In this document: one piece after another, positions 16,065 to 24,788 of the stretch
How positions within the stretch are numbered: position 1 is the first letter of the stretch
Layout of the letters: every line of letters begins with the position of its first letter
Assembly (NCBI RefSeq): GCF_007000325.2
Contig: NZ_CP117269.1
Span: forward strand, 310,001 to 374,000
Length of the DNA: 64,000 nt
Source: Rhizobium rhododendri
GTDB lineage: Bacteria; Pseudomonadota; Alphaproteobacteria; Rhizobiales; Rhizobiaceae
Direction: 5' to 3'
Made by a program: the position numbers and the translations under genes
Notes under the pieces: model-generated
Database searches by the model: none
Told to the model about the DNA's origin: nothing
The model's input: the letters and a program-made list of their open reading frames with translations, nothing else

Positions 16065-16658
16065 CTGCCTGACGGCAGAGTCTACTCAGACACGGTTTAC
16101 CTGAGGAACGTCATTGACCACCCGCGTATTGAGGTCGGCAACTTCAGCTATTTCACGCATTCTGGAAAACCGGAAGAAACGGCACAGACACTTGCACCCT
16201 ATCTCGGTCACGCATGTCGCGAGCGGCTGGTGATTGGCAAATTTGTGCAGATTGCTCGGGGCAGCTATTTCATAACCAGTTCGGCCAATCATCCAATGAC
16301 TGGTTTCACGACATATCCATTTCGGGTCTTCAAGCCCGAGACATTTGGCTACAAGGACCTGCCTGTCAGAGATACGGTCGTCGGCCATGACGTATGGATT
16401 GGCCACGACGCAGCAATCATGCCCGGCGTGAGCATTGGTGCGGGCGCAATCGTGGCCGCAAGCTCGGTCGTTACTCGCGACGTGCCGCCGTACGCAATGG
16501 TTGGTGGCAATCCGGCCGCCGTCATTAAAATGCGTTATCCGGCGGACGTTATAAGCGACCTCCTCGAAATTGCCTGGTGGGATTGGCCGATCGAGAAGAT
16601 TGAAGTCAATTTGACATCCTTGAGCAATGGTGACCTAGCCGCTCTCAAGATCGCTTAG
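16056..16658 (+). CDS. CatB/Vat-like hexapeptide acetyltransferase, N-terminus rebuilt at the IS end
   Basis: A left-handed beta-helix acetyltransferase. Family marks include GNFSYFTHSG, VIGKFVQIARGSYFITSSAN, HPMTGFTTYPF, VVGHDVWIGHDAAIMPGVSI and GAGAIVAASSVVTRDVPPYA. The family transfers acetyl from acetyl-CoA to antibiotics or other hydroxyl groups. The IS4 insertion removed the first 13 codons, but the IS end supplies an in-frame ATG at 16056 and the target duplication restores Leu-Pro-Asp, so a 200-residue protein MPELPDGRVYSD... remains open. The GAGGGG before this ATG is too close to be an ideal ribosome-binding site, so expression is doubtful. Confidence 0.75.
   Translation: MPELPDGRVYSDTVYLRNVIDHPRIEVGNFSYFTHSGKPEETAQTLAPYLGHACRERLVIGKFVQIARGSYFITSSANHPMTGFTTYPFRVFKPETFGYKDLPVRDTVVGHDVWIGHDAAIMPGVSIGAGAIVAASSVVTRDVPPYAMVGGNPAAVIKMRYPADVISDLLEIAWWDWPIEKIEVNLTSLSNGDLAALKIA
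16065..16073. repeat. Right copy of the 9-bp target-site duplication
   Basis: CTGCCTGAC, identical to 14803-14811, immediately outside the right inverted repeat. It encodes the Leu-Pro-Asp of the interrupted acetyltransferase. Confidence 0.92.
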
Positions 16659-16719
16659 CCTCGGGCCGCGTCCGCTTCAAGCTGACACCGCGCTTGGCAG
16701 AATCTCCAAGAGCGGCCAT

Positions 16720-17241
16720 TCAGAATAGCCGAAGCTCTTCGTAAACCACGACTGGCGGGAATCGCACAAAATCCGCCAAATCGAACTCGACTGTGAACGC
16801 GAGCCTCCGGGTCTTTGCCCACTCAATAGCGGCCGGTTTGGCAGACTGCGGTACTTTGATTGCGAGGGAGCAGTGGGGAACCCATTGGCCGACGCGATAG
16901 TGTTCGTGACAAGTAAGCGGGTCTAAATGGTCGTGCAACCTCTCGTGAAGGCGCGATAACACTTGATCCGGGCGCGGTTTTGCCCATAGAACCATAGGGT
17001 CGTTATCGAAATATTTCACGGCGTCAAAGGTAATTGACAACTTTTCTTGCGTTGAAAACACCGCCGTCATGATCGTGCTTATGTCGACAGGCCATTGAGT
17101 TAGAACTGCAAGCGTCAGATGGGGCGGGTACCCTAATTCCTGCATGGAGGCGGAAGGCTCGAAGGTCCTCGCTTCGTTCCAAAGCTTCTTGATTTCAACC
17201 GCCGTGGCGTTGCAGCTTTTAACACTGATTCCGTAGGCCAT
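16720..17241 (-). CDS. 2'-5' RNA ligase-like 2H phosphoesterase
   Basis: A 173-residue protein with the two histidine motifs of the 2H superfamily: YPPHLTLAVL near residue 42 and VPHCSLAIKV near residue 131, spaced as in bacterial LigT/2'-5' RNA ligase-like proteins. These enzymes open 2',3'-cyclic or 2'-5' phosphodiester bonds in RNA or nucleotides. No partner gene is evident. It is convergent with the acetyltransferase and divergent from the MerR gene. Confidence 0.78.
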   Translation of the reverse strand: MAYGISVKSCNATAVEIKKLWNEARTFEPSASMQELGYPPHLTLAVLTQWPVDISTIMTAVFSTQEKLSITFDAVKYFDNDPMVLWAKPRPDQVLSRLHERLHDHLDPLTCHEHYRVGQWVPHCSLAIKVPQSAKPAAIEWAKTRRLAFTVEFDLADFVRFPPVVVYEELRLF

Positions 17242-17451
17242 TCGTTACGTCCGTTGTAGGTTGTTGTTCGACCTTATCGCAACTGAGGGCGCTGGGTCGA
17301 GTGCCGCTTCAGGCCGACAGCCGCCCAACATGTTGGCAGCTCTGCGCCATAAGCGTACATGGCCGCCGCAAAAGCTCGAAAATTTCCGCTTGAACCATAC
17401 CCAACGTCATACCTTAGATCAGGTAGGACTATTTGGGAGCCACCATGCGGA

Positions 17452-18309
17452 ATGACATCGAGGAAGATACATTTGACTGCGGCGCAATGCGCGAAACGTG
17501 TTGGCTTAACGGTTCGCGCCTTACGGCTATATGAGCAAACTGGCCTCATTCATCCCCGTAGGACAGACGCGAACTGGCGGCTCTACGGAGCCCGCGAAAT
17601 CGCTCGGCTGAACGAAATCCTTACGTTGAAGCGGCTTGGCCTGAGTCTGCAGCACATCGCGCGGCTGTTGGCTGGGCAAGCGACCGATCTCGACCGTATG
17701 CTGCACATGCAGAACGTTGCCCTACGTGAACGGCTCGCGCGAACTCAGCATAGTCTCGCCATCGTCGATGCCCTCAGAGCAAAGACCGCCGCTGGCGTCT
17801 CCATATCTGTCGAAGGACTCCTGCAACTGGCAAAGGATACAATGATGACCGACACCTCACTCGATGACGTCGCGGGGCGTCGCTACGACCAGGCAAGGCC
17901 ACGAAAAGAGAAGAAGATCGAGCCCGCCTTCTACGCTGATTATGAAGGGTATGCCAGCCCGAGCTTGAAATCTTCCCCGAGGTGGTTCCACTTCCCGCCA
18001 TTCGTAAGCGCCAGCGATACCGATGGGAGGATTGTCCTGGAGAGCCAAACGCATCGACGGCGAAAGACGAGGGTCGTCTTTATTGATGGTGATCCAATAG
18101 GTTCCGCCTCGTCTCAGGATGGGGTTGAGACCGTAGGCTCCGTTGCGATCCCAGATGTATCCGATACCTACGCCAAGAAGAACGATGGCAGACGCGGCAA
18201 TGGCGAGTGGCAGTTTGTACTTCAACGGGAATTCCTCATCGGAGACTGGATAGGGCGTCTGCAGTACACTGGTGGCCGATTTATGTTTGAAAAGCGGCAG
18301 TTGGAATAG
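17452..18309 (+). CDS. MerR-family regulator with aberrant C-terminus
   Basis: The preferred start is ATG 17452 (MTSRKIHLTAAQCAKRVGLT). Residues 8-80 are a MerR winged helix (VRALRLYEQTGLIHPRRTDA, then ARLNEILTLKRLGLSLQHIA) and residues 80-145 a coiled coil plus LDDVAGRRYDQARPR. Beyond about 17900 the frame runs antisense through another gene that looks genuine, so the original C-terminal domain appears to be replaced by meaningless sequence after a recombination event. MerR proteins twist promoter DNA in response to ligands. The stop at 18309 is the fused one. Confidence 0.6.
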   Translation: MTSRKIHLTAAQCAKRVGLTVRALRLYEQTGLIHPRRTDANWRLYGAREIARLNEILTLKRLGLSLQHIARLLAGQATDLDRMLHMQNVALRERLARTQHSLAIVDALRAKTAAGVSISVEGLLQLAKDTMMTDTSLDDVAGRRYDQARPRKEKKIEPAFYADYEGYASPSLKSSPRWFHFPPFVSASDTDGRIVLESQTHRRRKTRVVFIDGDPIGSASSQDGVETVGSVAIPDVSDTYAKKNDGRRGNGEWQFVLQREFLIGDWIGRLQYTGGRFMFEKRQLE

Positions 18310-18369
18310 TGCGTCATTTGCTCCGTCTCCGCGAATCGGATTCATCATAGAACGTGAAACTTTCAGCAT
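17857..18369 (-). CDS. Unknown single-pass membrane protein, probably 3'-truncated
   Basis: A 170-residue frame. It has a TM segment near residues 53-70 (KLPLAIAASAIVLLGVGIGY) and then an extracytoplasmic stretch GTYWITINKDDPRLSPSMRL, LALQDNPPIGIAGAYEWREV that reads like a conserved rhizobial protein. After about residue 145 the sequence becomes unlike the rest and overlaps the MerR coding end on the other strand. I infer a deletion or inversion junction near 17870-17960 that cost both genes their 3' ends. The function is unknown. Confidence 0.5.
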   Translation of the reverse strand: MLKVSRSMMNPIRGDGANDALFQLPLFKHKSATSVLQTPYPVSDEEFPLKYKLPLAIAASAIVLLGVGIGYIWDRNGAYGLNPILRRGGTYWITINKDDPRLSPSMRLALQDNPPIGIAGAYEWREVEPPRGRFQARAGIPFIISVEGGLDLLLFSWPCLVVATPRDVIE

Positions 18370-18456
18370 CTGGAAAAGAACGGAGACCCCATTTTTAGGA
18401 TCGAATATTTCAAGCGTATCGGGGTTCGCTACCGGCTCCCGCTATCTCTGGCGACA

Positions 18457-19167
18457 TTGCTGGGATGGCTCGTGATAACGGGCGTCGCTGCCCATTTAAG
18501 CGCGGGCAGCGAACGTTCTGTGGTCAAATTTTTCGGCCAAGGCATCGCGTGGCCAATGGTCTTCGCAGTGGTTTTTATGGCGATAGTAATCTCCACGTTC
18601 CGGTGGTGGGACCTGGGTTTTTCTGCGTTCTCGATGAGAACGTCGCTCAAGCTGAGTTGGCTGCCCATGGTCTACCTGGCCGCACTTGGGGTCCTAGTCG
18701 CAATAGTCGGTTTGCCGCCGCTGCGTAGCGCGATTTTCATTGGCATCAACACGGTTATTGTCGGTATGTCTGAGGAAGTGATGTTCCGAGGAATATTGTT
18801 TACCGGGCTGCGTTCGAAGCTCCGGCTATGGCCATCTCTCTGGGTGTGTTGTGGACTTTTCGGGTTCATTCACGTCCTGAATGCATTACCGACTGGGCAA
18901 TGGACAGTCGCAACCCTTCAGGCGGTGGCGGCGTTTCAGACTGGCTTTATGTTGATGGCGCTTCGTTTGAGAACTGGTTCGCTTTATCCGGTCATACTTC
19001 TGCATGCCGTGTGGGATTGTTCGCTGCTGCTGGTTGCGAGCCATACCGGTGGCGGGAGCCCAAATCAGCCACTGCCAGCATACGCTTTTGTAGCTCCGCT
19101 TTTCCTGCTACCCAATTTTTTATATGCATTGTATTTGTTGCGGCCAAAGGTACTGGCCAAAAATTAA
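18457..19167 (+). CDS. CPBP-family intramembrane protease (CAAX-type)
   Basis: About 236 residues from a TTG at 18457. The frame is open back to 18358 with no ATG or GTG, so the N-terminus may be longer or damaged. Several TM helices are seen, and the catalytic signature EEVMFRGILFTGLRS with a second motif FGFIHVLN and a third HAVWD, as in Rce1/CPBP glutamic proteases. Such proteins process prenylated or membrane peptides, often as bacteriocin self-immunity. No bacteriocin gene is adjacent. It converges on virD4. Confidence 0.75.
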   Translation: MLGWLVITGVAAHLSAGSERSVVKFFGQGIAWPMVFAVVFMAIVISTFRWWDLGFSAFSMRTSLKLSWLPMVYLAALGVLVAIVGLPPLRSAIFIGINTVIVGMSEEVMFRGILFTGLRSKLRLWPSLWVCCGLFGFIHVLNALPTGQWTVATLQAVAAFQTGFMLMALRLRTGSLYPVILLHAVWDCSLLLVASHTGGGSPNQPLPAYAFVAPLFLLPNFLYALYLLRPKVLAKN

Positions 19168-19273
19168 GCGGTCAGTTGCACTCTCCACTCCGATATAGAT
19201 GATGCCCTGAGGAATGCTGTCACGCCGGATAGCGCCAACATCGGACGCACGGCCGCTATGGGCCCACTGCCGT

Positions 19274-21637
19274 TCAGAAAATAGGAAGCCGGTTTTCTTC
19301 CTCAAATTCCGTCATCGAATGGTCCAATGCGCCTTTGAAACTGGTCAGCGCGACCGCAAGCGCGTTTGGATCGTTCACCTGCTTGCTGTTCGTCGCGGCC
19401 TCCGCAATATCCGCAACCTGGGCGACGACCTCTTTGGCCGATGAAAACCCCAACCGCAGACGGTTGGCCTCGTCCTCTCGCTCGTCGTCCTCGATATCAC
19501 TCGCCTCGGATGAATTGTCGCCGGGCGTAAAAGACAAGCCCTCATGCTCCGCCGTTTCGGAAAGTCGGGCCGCGATGACAGCCCAGCGCGCCTCAGAGAT
19601 CGCATTGCGCAGTGGCCAGACCGACGCCAGTGCCTGCTCCCTCATGCGTCTGTCCCGACGGCCCAAGCGCCCCTTCCCACCCTTGAGTTTTCCAATCGTT
19701 TGAGGTGCTGTTCTCAGCCGAAACAAAAGATCGGCCGTCGGCTGGTCGTCCAAGGCCGATACCGCTGATCGAAAGACATGCATGAGCAGCGCGGGTTCGA
19801 CGAATACGGCGCTCGCGTGCTCCAGCACGACCATCTCGTGGTCAACCCCCACGGGTTCCCGCTGTTCGGTGTTTGCTGCAGGCAATTCCGCTGCCTGCTC
19901 CGCCGGCTGAGGCGTAAACAGCGGCCACTCGGCGTGGATCCTGATCTCTGGGATCACAAGCTTGCTCTTCCATCCCGCGACGTCCCGCCGTCGCGCGACA
20001 AACCGCGCATCGCTGTAAAAGTTGAGCTTGTTCAGGATGGCGCCGTAGCCGCTGCGCACCTGCAAGATCGTACTGTCATCATCCAGCCGCTGGACGGAAC
20101 CGGGATCCATCAGTGGCACCAATTCAAACCGGCCGGTCGACGCCTGCTTACCGAACAGAAGCCCTGTCTGTCTTCCCCAGCCTTCACGTTCCACATATTT
20201 GCGGCCAAGATTGTCGGAGACGATCTTGGCGGTTGCGTCATCACCAACAGCGATACTGAGCTTGACGTCCATGTTGCCGAGCAGCGCATTTCGGGTTTGC
20301 GGTCCATAACGTTCATCGATTTGTGGAATGTTCTGGGCGACAAGGGCGATCGTCAGTCCGTAGCCCGCAACCAGGGGAGCACGTTTGACGATCTCCGGCA
20401 GGCGCTCAAACTGGTAGAACTCGTCAAGCATCATCAGGATCTTATGCGGTTCATCGGGCGCCGGGAGGGATCGCAGCATCACATCGTGGATTTGCTGGAT
20501 CAAAAGCCGGATGATCGGCTCGACCGTGGCGAAGTCCGACACAGGGGCTGCAATGAACAGCGAGAACGGCTTGCGACGCAGGTCGCGGATGTCGAAATCG
20601 CTTGCCGAACAAGCCTCAGCTATCAAAAGGTTGTTGAACGCCGCCAGTGCCGTCGTCACGTGACTCTCGAACGAGGGCCGTTGTTCCTCGTCACGTGAAA
20701 GATGCTGGCGAAAGCTGCCGAGAATAAATTGATCGAGCTTCGGTTCATTGTCGATGATGTCTTTCAGCACGTCCGAGAACGGCCGGCCGGTCGAGAAGAG
20801 CCGCAGCACGGAACGTAAGTTTCGCCTGCCCTCCATTGTGCGGGACTCCAGCACGTAGCCGAGAGCGCCTGCGAGCAGTCCACGCGCGGTCTGTTTCCAA
20901 TAGGCCTCCTCCCTGTCGCCGATCGGCAAGAGGCTGGCCGCCAGATTGACCAGATCCGTCGAGCGCTCAGGCCATCCACGGACGAAGTCCAGCGGGTTCC
21001 AGCGATGAGAGCGGGCCGATCCCGGCGCAAACACAAAGCACTGTTGTCCCATCTTCAGACGCGCCGGTCCGGTCAGCGTGTAATTCTCGAGCTTGACGTC
21101 GAGCACGACGACCGATCCCTCGTATTCGAGAAGGTTCGGCATGACGAAGCCGCGACCCTTGCCAGAGCGAGAGGGCCCGTTGACGAAGAAGTGGCTTTCG
21201 CCGCTATAGCGGACGTCCACCGCCGAGTTACCCTTGCCGAAGGTGCCGAGCAGGACGGACCTGCCAGGCGTGCCGCCCAGTAGCCCCGCGCGCTCAAGAT
21301 CTTTCAGTGTTGCAAAGCGCGATCCGTCGGCGGGAGGCCGGACTTGCCAGGGTCGCTTGATTGCGAGCGTTATCCCGACAGCGACGACTGCACTCAAGGT
21401 CAGCGTCGACATCGTTGCTGATGACACCAGCTTGGTGACAACAGGATTGCCAAAATAGAACCAGGCTTGTCTTGCCGGCATCAGCACGTCACCACCGGCA
21501 AAACTCTTCCACATGGCCGAGCTTTTCAGGGAGAAATATGAGGCTGCGGCGTAGCTGGCGGACCAGGCGTAGAAGGCGGCCCCGACACCCACGATCGGTC
21601 CTGCGACAAGGACCACCACCTTCTCGAAGCGTCTCAT
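19274..21637 (-). CDS. virD4: VirD4/TraG-type coupling protein
   Basis: About 787 residues from ATG 21637, which follows GGAG by six bases and overlaps the virB11 stop; an in-frame ATG lies at 21649. Two N-terminal TM helices precede the RecA-like ATPase: Walker A NGPSRSGKGRGFVMPNLLEY, Walker B PHKILMMLDEFYQF, and motif VAQNIPQIDERYG. The last 200 residues are an acidic extension, rich in Glu and Asp, which may bind substrates. It links the relaxase-DNA complex to the VirB channel at the inner membrane. It is the last gene of the virB transcription unit. Confidence 0.93.
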   Translation of the reverse strand: MRRFEKVVVLVAGPIVGVGAAFYAWSASYAAASYFSLKSSAMWKSFAGGDVLMPARQAWFYFGNPVVTKLVSSATMSTLTLSAVVAVGITLAIKRPWQVRPPADGSRFATLKDLERAGLLGGTPGRSVLLGTFGKGNSAVDVRYSGESHFFVNGPSRSGKGRGFVMPNLLEYEGSVVVLDVKLENYTLTGPARLKMGQQCFVFAPGSARSHRWNPLDFVRGWPERSTDLVNLAASLLPIGDREEAYWKQTARGLLAGALGYVLESRTMEGRRNLRSVLRLFSTGRPFSDVLKDIIDNEPKLDQFILGSFRQHLSRDEEQRPSFESHVTTALAAFNNLLIAEACSASDFDIRDLRRKPFSLFIAAPVSDFATVEPIIRLLIQQIHDVMLRSLPAPDEPHKILMMLDEFYQFERLPEIVKRAPLVAGYGLTIALVAQNIPQIDERYGPQTRNALLGNMDVKLSIAVGDDATAKIVSDNLGRKYVEREGWGRQTGLLFGKQASTGRFELVPLMDPGSVQRLDDDSTILQVRSGYGAILNKLNFYSDARFVARRRDVAGWKSKLVIPEIRIHAEWPLFTPQPAEQAAELPAANTEQREPVGVDHEMVVLEHASAVFVEPALLMHVFRSAVSALDDQPTADLLFRLRTAPQTIGKLKGGKGRLGRRDRRMREQALASVWPLRNAISEARWAVIAARLSETAEHEGLSFTPGDNSSEASDIEDDEREDEANRLRLGFSSAKEVVAQVADIAEAATNSKQVNDPNALAVALTSFKGALDHSMTEFEEENRLPIF

Positions 21638-22704
21638 CGATCGCTCCATTTGCTGAAATAAATCTCGCGAACGCCGCGCTTCATGGTGACGGGATCGCGA
21701 GCCACCTGGATGACGACCGGCACGATGAAGCGCACGAACTCCATCAGCTCTACCTTGGTCAGGCCAAGGCCTGCCTGCATGGTGGCCATTGCCAGGCGCT
21801 CATAGGCGCCACGTGGATTGTCGGCATGCAGCGTCGAGATGGAGCCTGGATGCCCGGTGTTGACCGCCTGCAGAAAGCTGAAGGCCTCGGCGCCGCGGAT
21901 CTCGCCCATGAAAATGCGGTCGGGCCGCAGGCGAAGTGCTGCCTCGAGGCACTCCTGAATGGTCGTGCGGGCCCTGCCCTGTCCACCCTTTGAGGTGACC
22001 AGCGCCAGATAGTTCGGCTGCGAGGGTTTGAGCTCACGTGTATCCTCAATCGATATCAGCCGTTCCCACGCCGGCACGTCCTTCAGCAGCCCGTTGAAAA
22101 ATGTGGTCTTGCCGCTCGACGTGCCTCCGGAAATCAACATCGTGACGCGATTTTCGACAGCAAAACGGAGCCACTCACGCCGTGCTTGCGGCGACGGGTC
22201 CACCATGCGCGCGACCAACTCGTGTTCGAGATCGCTCAAGCCCTCCCCATCAGGCACCCCGACCCCGCTCACCTGGATACCATCGAGACCGCCGAGCGCG
22301 AGATAGTCGTCAAGCGTCATGTCGCGGATAACCTGTTTGCGGATGGCAAAGGCGCCGCCCATGACGGCCACGGGAGAAAGCACTGCCTGGAACCGCTCGC
22401 CATGGGGCATGGCAGCTGACAGAAGCGGGGTTTCCTCGTTGACGCTTTGCTGCGTCGTTCCCGCAATCATCTGCGCCAGTGCGGTGATCGCCTTTGCATC
22501 GAGAGCTGGCACGTCGTGTCGGCTCATATGACAGCTGTCGAGACTCTCAATCCAGATCTCACCTGGGCGATTGCACATGATTTCGATCACGGCTGGATCC
22601 TCCAGCCAGCGGCGAATGGGTTGAGCAGTCTGCCTGACGTAAATGGGCAAGCTGTCCCACATGGACTTCGAGCGTTCGGCCTGCGGCGGTTGAGGCTCTA
22701 TCAC
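21634..22704 (-). CDS. virB11: VirB11-type traffic ATPase
   Basis: The frame is open to 22848 inside virB10. A GTG at 22704, two bases after the virB10 stop, or ATG 22662 are the plausible starts. The protein of about 356 residues has the VirB11/PulE landmarks: Walker A ISGGTSSGKTTFFNGLL, Asp box RLISIEDTRELK, Walker B DRIFMGEIRGAEAF and His box TGHPGSISTLHAD. The hexamer works at the cytoplasmic face, switching the machine between pilus assembly and DNA export. Confidence 0.93.
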   Translation of the reverse strand: MIEPQPPQAERSKSMWDSLPIYVRQTAQPIRRWLEDPAVIEIMCNRPGEIWIESLDSCHMSRHDVPALDAKAITALAQMIAGTTQQSVNEETPLLSAAMPHGERFQAVLSPVAVMGGAFAIRKQVIRDMTLDDYLALGGLDGIQVSGVGVPDGEGLSDLEHELVARMVDPSPQARREWLRFAVENRVTMLISGGTSSGKTTFFNGLLKDVPAWERLISIEDTRELKPSQPNYLALVTSKGGQGRARTTIQECLEAALRLRPDRIFMGEIRGAEAFSFLQAVNTGHPGSISTLHADNPRGAYERLAMATMQAGLGLTKVELMEFVRFIVPVVIQVARDPVTMKRGVREIYFSKWSDR

Positions 22705-22705
22705 G

Positions 22706-23977
22706 TCACGGACCGGGCTTTGCGACCGAATGGCGTATCTGCGCGCGGCGAAGGTCATTGACGGCTTGCCGGACCGGATCGGGATAGAGCGAGGAGAAAT
22801 CGAGATCCTTGCGCACGAACACCATGATCTCGGTTCCCTGGTCGACATAGATCGTGGGAGGGATGCTGATTGAATCCTTCAGCGCCATGTTGGCCATCTC
22901 CGCCATGGTCTGGGACAGGGTTTGTTGCGCCTGGCTCTGCGCGTTCGAGCCTGATGAGGAGGATGCAGAACTGCTTGACCCGTCGCTGTTCAAGCCTGCA
23001 ACAAAGGAGGAGACGCCTCCGACCATGCTGAGCACGGCTGCCGCACCGAAGCGCTCGAGATAATGCTTGTCGACGGAGCCCGCGAGCCCCGAACGCCCAA
23101 GGTCGTCCGTTCCATAGGACCCGAGTGCAACGGACGTTCCGTCACTGCGCAGCGCCCGCGTCCAGACGATCAGCACCCGTGTCTGGCCGCGGGCCATACC
23201 GCTTCTATATTCGCCCGTCAGCATGGTTCCTTTCGGCAGCAGGATCCGCCGGCCATCGAAGGAATAGACATCGGTCGAGATTACGGCTCTGACCATGCCG
23301 GGAAGGTCGGACTGGATTGCCGTTTCGAGCACTCCGCGGATCAATGTTCCCTGCGGGATCAGGGCGTCGATGCGATCGTTGCGGGAGGCCGTCACGGTCT
23401 CGACATCCTCGGACCCGACGGCCTGCGCGAACCTGCGGTTCGGGTTCTCGTCGGCACTTGCGCTGTTCCCGGCGCTTTGCGCCGATGAGATGCCAGCAGC
23501 AGACGTGCCACGTTCACCCCTGGTAGATTGGTCGACGACCAGCATGTTCGAGCGGAGCCGCGCCTGGCGCAACTCCTCTTGTTTCTTTGCCCGCTCGGCC
23601 TCATCAGCGGCCCGCCGCGCCGCCGCCTCATCTATGGCCGGTGGTGTAACGACAGGGGCGGCAATGGGAGGTGGCTGGACGACTGCAGGTGCGGGTGGCG
23701 GTGGTGGCGCAAGGACCAGCCTGTTGTCAGTGGGGGCTGGTGGCGGATTATCCGTGTCGAAGTTCAGATGCGCGGCGTGGCTCGCCGTCTTGAACGCTTC
23801 GTTTGTATCCGTCTTCTTCGCTTTATCTGGCTTGATGAAGCTGACATAGCCGGCATAGGCAAGGATCACCAGGGCAACGGAGGCGAGAAGCACCGGGATC
23901 AACCTGCCTCTGCTGGCATCGGGGGACCGCGCAACAGTCTCGGTAATACGCGCCTCTTCTTCGAAATCAATGGCCAT
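22706..23977 (-). CDS. virB10: VirB10-type outer-membrane core/inner-membrane scaffold
   Basis: Start at ATG 23977 after AGGAGA; its first bases overlap virB9. About 423 residues: a short cytoplasmic tail, one TM helix (PVLLASVALVILAYAGYVSF), a proline-rich periplasmic linker (PPPPPAPAVVQPPPIAAP), a heptad-rich stretch with AAARRAADEAERAKKQEELR, and the VirB10 C-terminal barrel domain (LIPQGTLIRGVLETAIQS, then GRRILLPKGTMLTGEYRSG). VirB10 spans both membranes and senses ATP use by VirD4 and VirB11. Confidence 0.94.
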   Translation of the reverse strand: MAIDFEEEARITETVARSPDASRGRLIPVLLASVALVILAYAGYVSFIKPDKAKKTDTNEAFKTASHAAHLNFDTDNPPPAPTDNRLVLAPPPPPAPAVVQPPPIAAPVVTPPAIDEAAARRAADEAERAKKQEELRQARLRSNMLVVDQSTRGERGTSAAGISSAQSAGNSASADENPNRRFAQAVGSEDVETVTASRNDRIDALIPQGTLIRGVLETAIQSDLPGMVRAVISTDVYSFDGRRILLPKGTMLTGEYRSGMARGQTRVLIVWTRALRSDGTSVALGSYGTDDLGRSGLAGSVDKHYLERFGAAAVLSMVGGVSSFVAGLNSDGSSSSASSSSGSNAQSQAQQTLSQTMAEMANMALKDSISIPPTIYVDQGTEIMVFVRKDLDFSSLYPDPVRQAVNDLRRAQIRHSVAKPGP

Positions 23978-24788
23978 GGCTGATCTCCTGCGGCTGGCCG
24001 TCTGACCACTTGTTTTCTTGCGGTGGCGGCGTGCCGATCGGATGCTGCAGGTTGAACACGCAGGTCGCAACAGTGCCTGATCGCAGGGTCCATTGGCGCG
24101 CCACCTTGTCGATGACGATGTAGTCGCCCTCGCGCCGGTAGTTCACGAGAGACTCCCTGCCATCGGACTTGACGGCAAAGAACGCCGGAACTTCACCGCT
24201 GAACTGGAAAAACGTCTTCGTGCCATCGTCGAAAATCGACGTCGGCCTGGCATCGACAGCACCTTTGTATCCATAGTCATAGTTGATCCGGCCGGGGTTT
24301 GCCAAAGCCGCCCGAATGTTGGGCATGGCGGCATTCTGTCGGGCGGCGGCCAAGAGGTTGGCGTCCATGGTGTCGTCGGGATATGAAAAACGCAGCTTAA
24401 TGACCGCCGCTTTGGTGTTGCCGGGTTTGGCGCCGTTCAGGAAGAAGGTGTAGACCCGCTTCGACGTCACGACGTTCATGTTGGTCTGTGCGTCGGGCTG
24501 AAGCGGCTTGATGAACAGGAAGCGCTTGGATTGATCCGGAACGGCCTGCCAGGCCAGGCTGTCGCCCATGGCGACCGTTGCGATCTGTTCGTCGTCATTG
24601 AAGACGATCATGGTCGACACGCCCATCATGCCGGCGAGATAGACGACGTTGTCCTTCTGGAAAGGCACGGTACGAATGCGTGAGTCCGCCCTGACCGATT
24701 GCGGCTGCACTTCCGCCAGAACGACAGGTGAGCGCGCGAGCATGGTGATCGCAGCGATACTGCCGATAAGAAGATGCCGTGTCCTCAT
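23967..24788 (-). CDS. virB9: VirB9-type outer-membrane core component
   Basis: About 273 residues from ATG 24788 (MRTRHLLIGSIAAITMLARS), which overlaps the virB8 stop. A signal peptide ends near VLAEVQPQ. It has the typical N-terminal beta domain (DSRIRTVPFQKDNVVYLAGM) and C-terminal domain (DARPTSIFDDGTKTFFQFSG, then VNYRREGDYIVIDKVARQWT). It forms the periplasmic/outer-membrane ring with VirB7 and VirB10. Confidence 0.93.
   Translation of the reverse strand: MRTRHLLIGSIAAITMLARSPVVLAEVQPQSVRADSRIRTVPFQKDNVVYLAGMMGVSTMIVFNDDEQIATVAMGDSLAWQAVPDQSKRFLFIKPLQPDAQTNMNVVTSKRVYTFFLNGAKPGNTKAAVIKLRFSYPDDTMDANLLAAARQNAAMPNIRAALANPGRINYDYGYKGAVDARPTSIFDDGTKTFFQFSGEVPAFFAVKSDGRESLVNYRREGDYIVIDKVARQWTLRSGTVATCVFNLQHPIGTPPPQENKWSDGQPQEISHGH

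Noticed and set aside
15615..16658. 347-codon ORF covering IS4 sequence and the acetyltransferase
   Set aside because: The first 147 codons are antisense to the IS4 transposase; only the part from 16056 is acetyltransferase.
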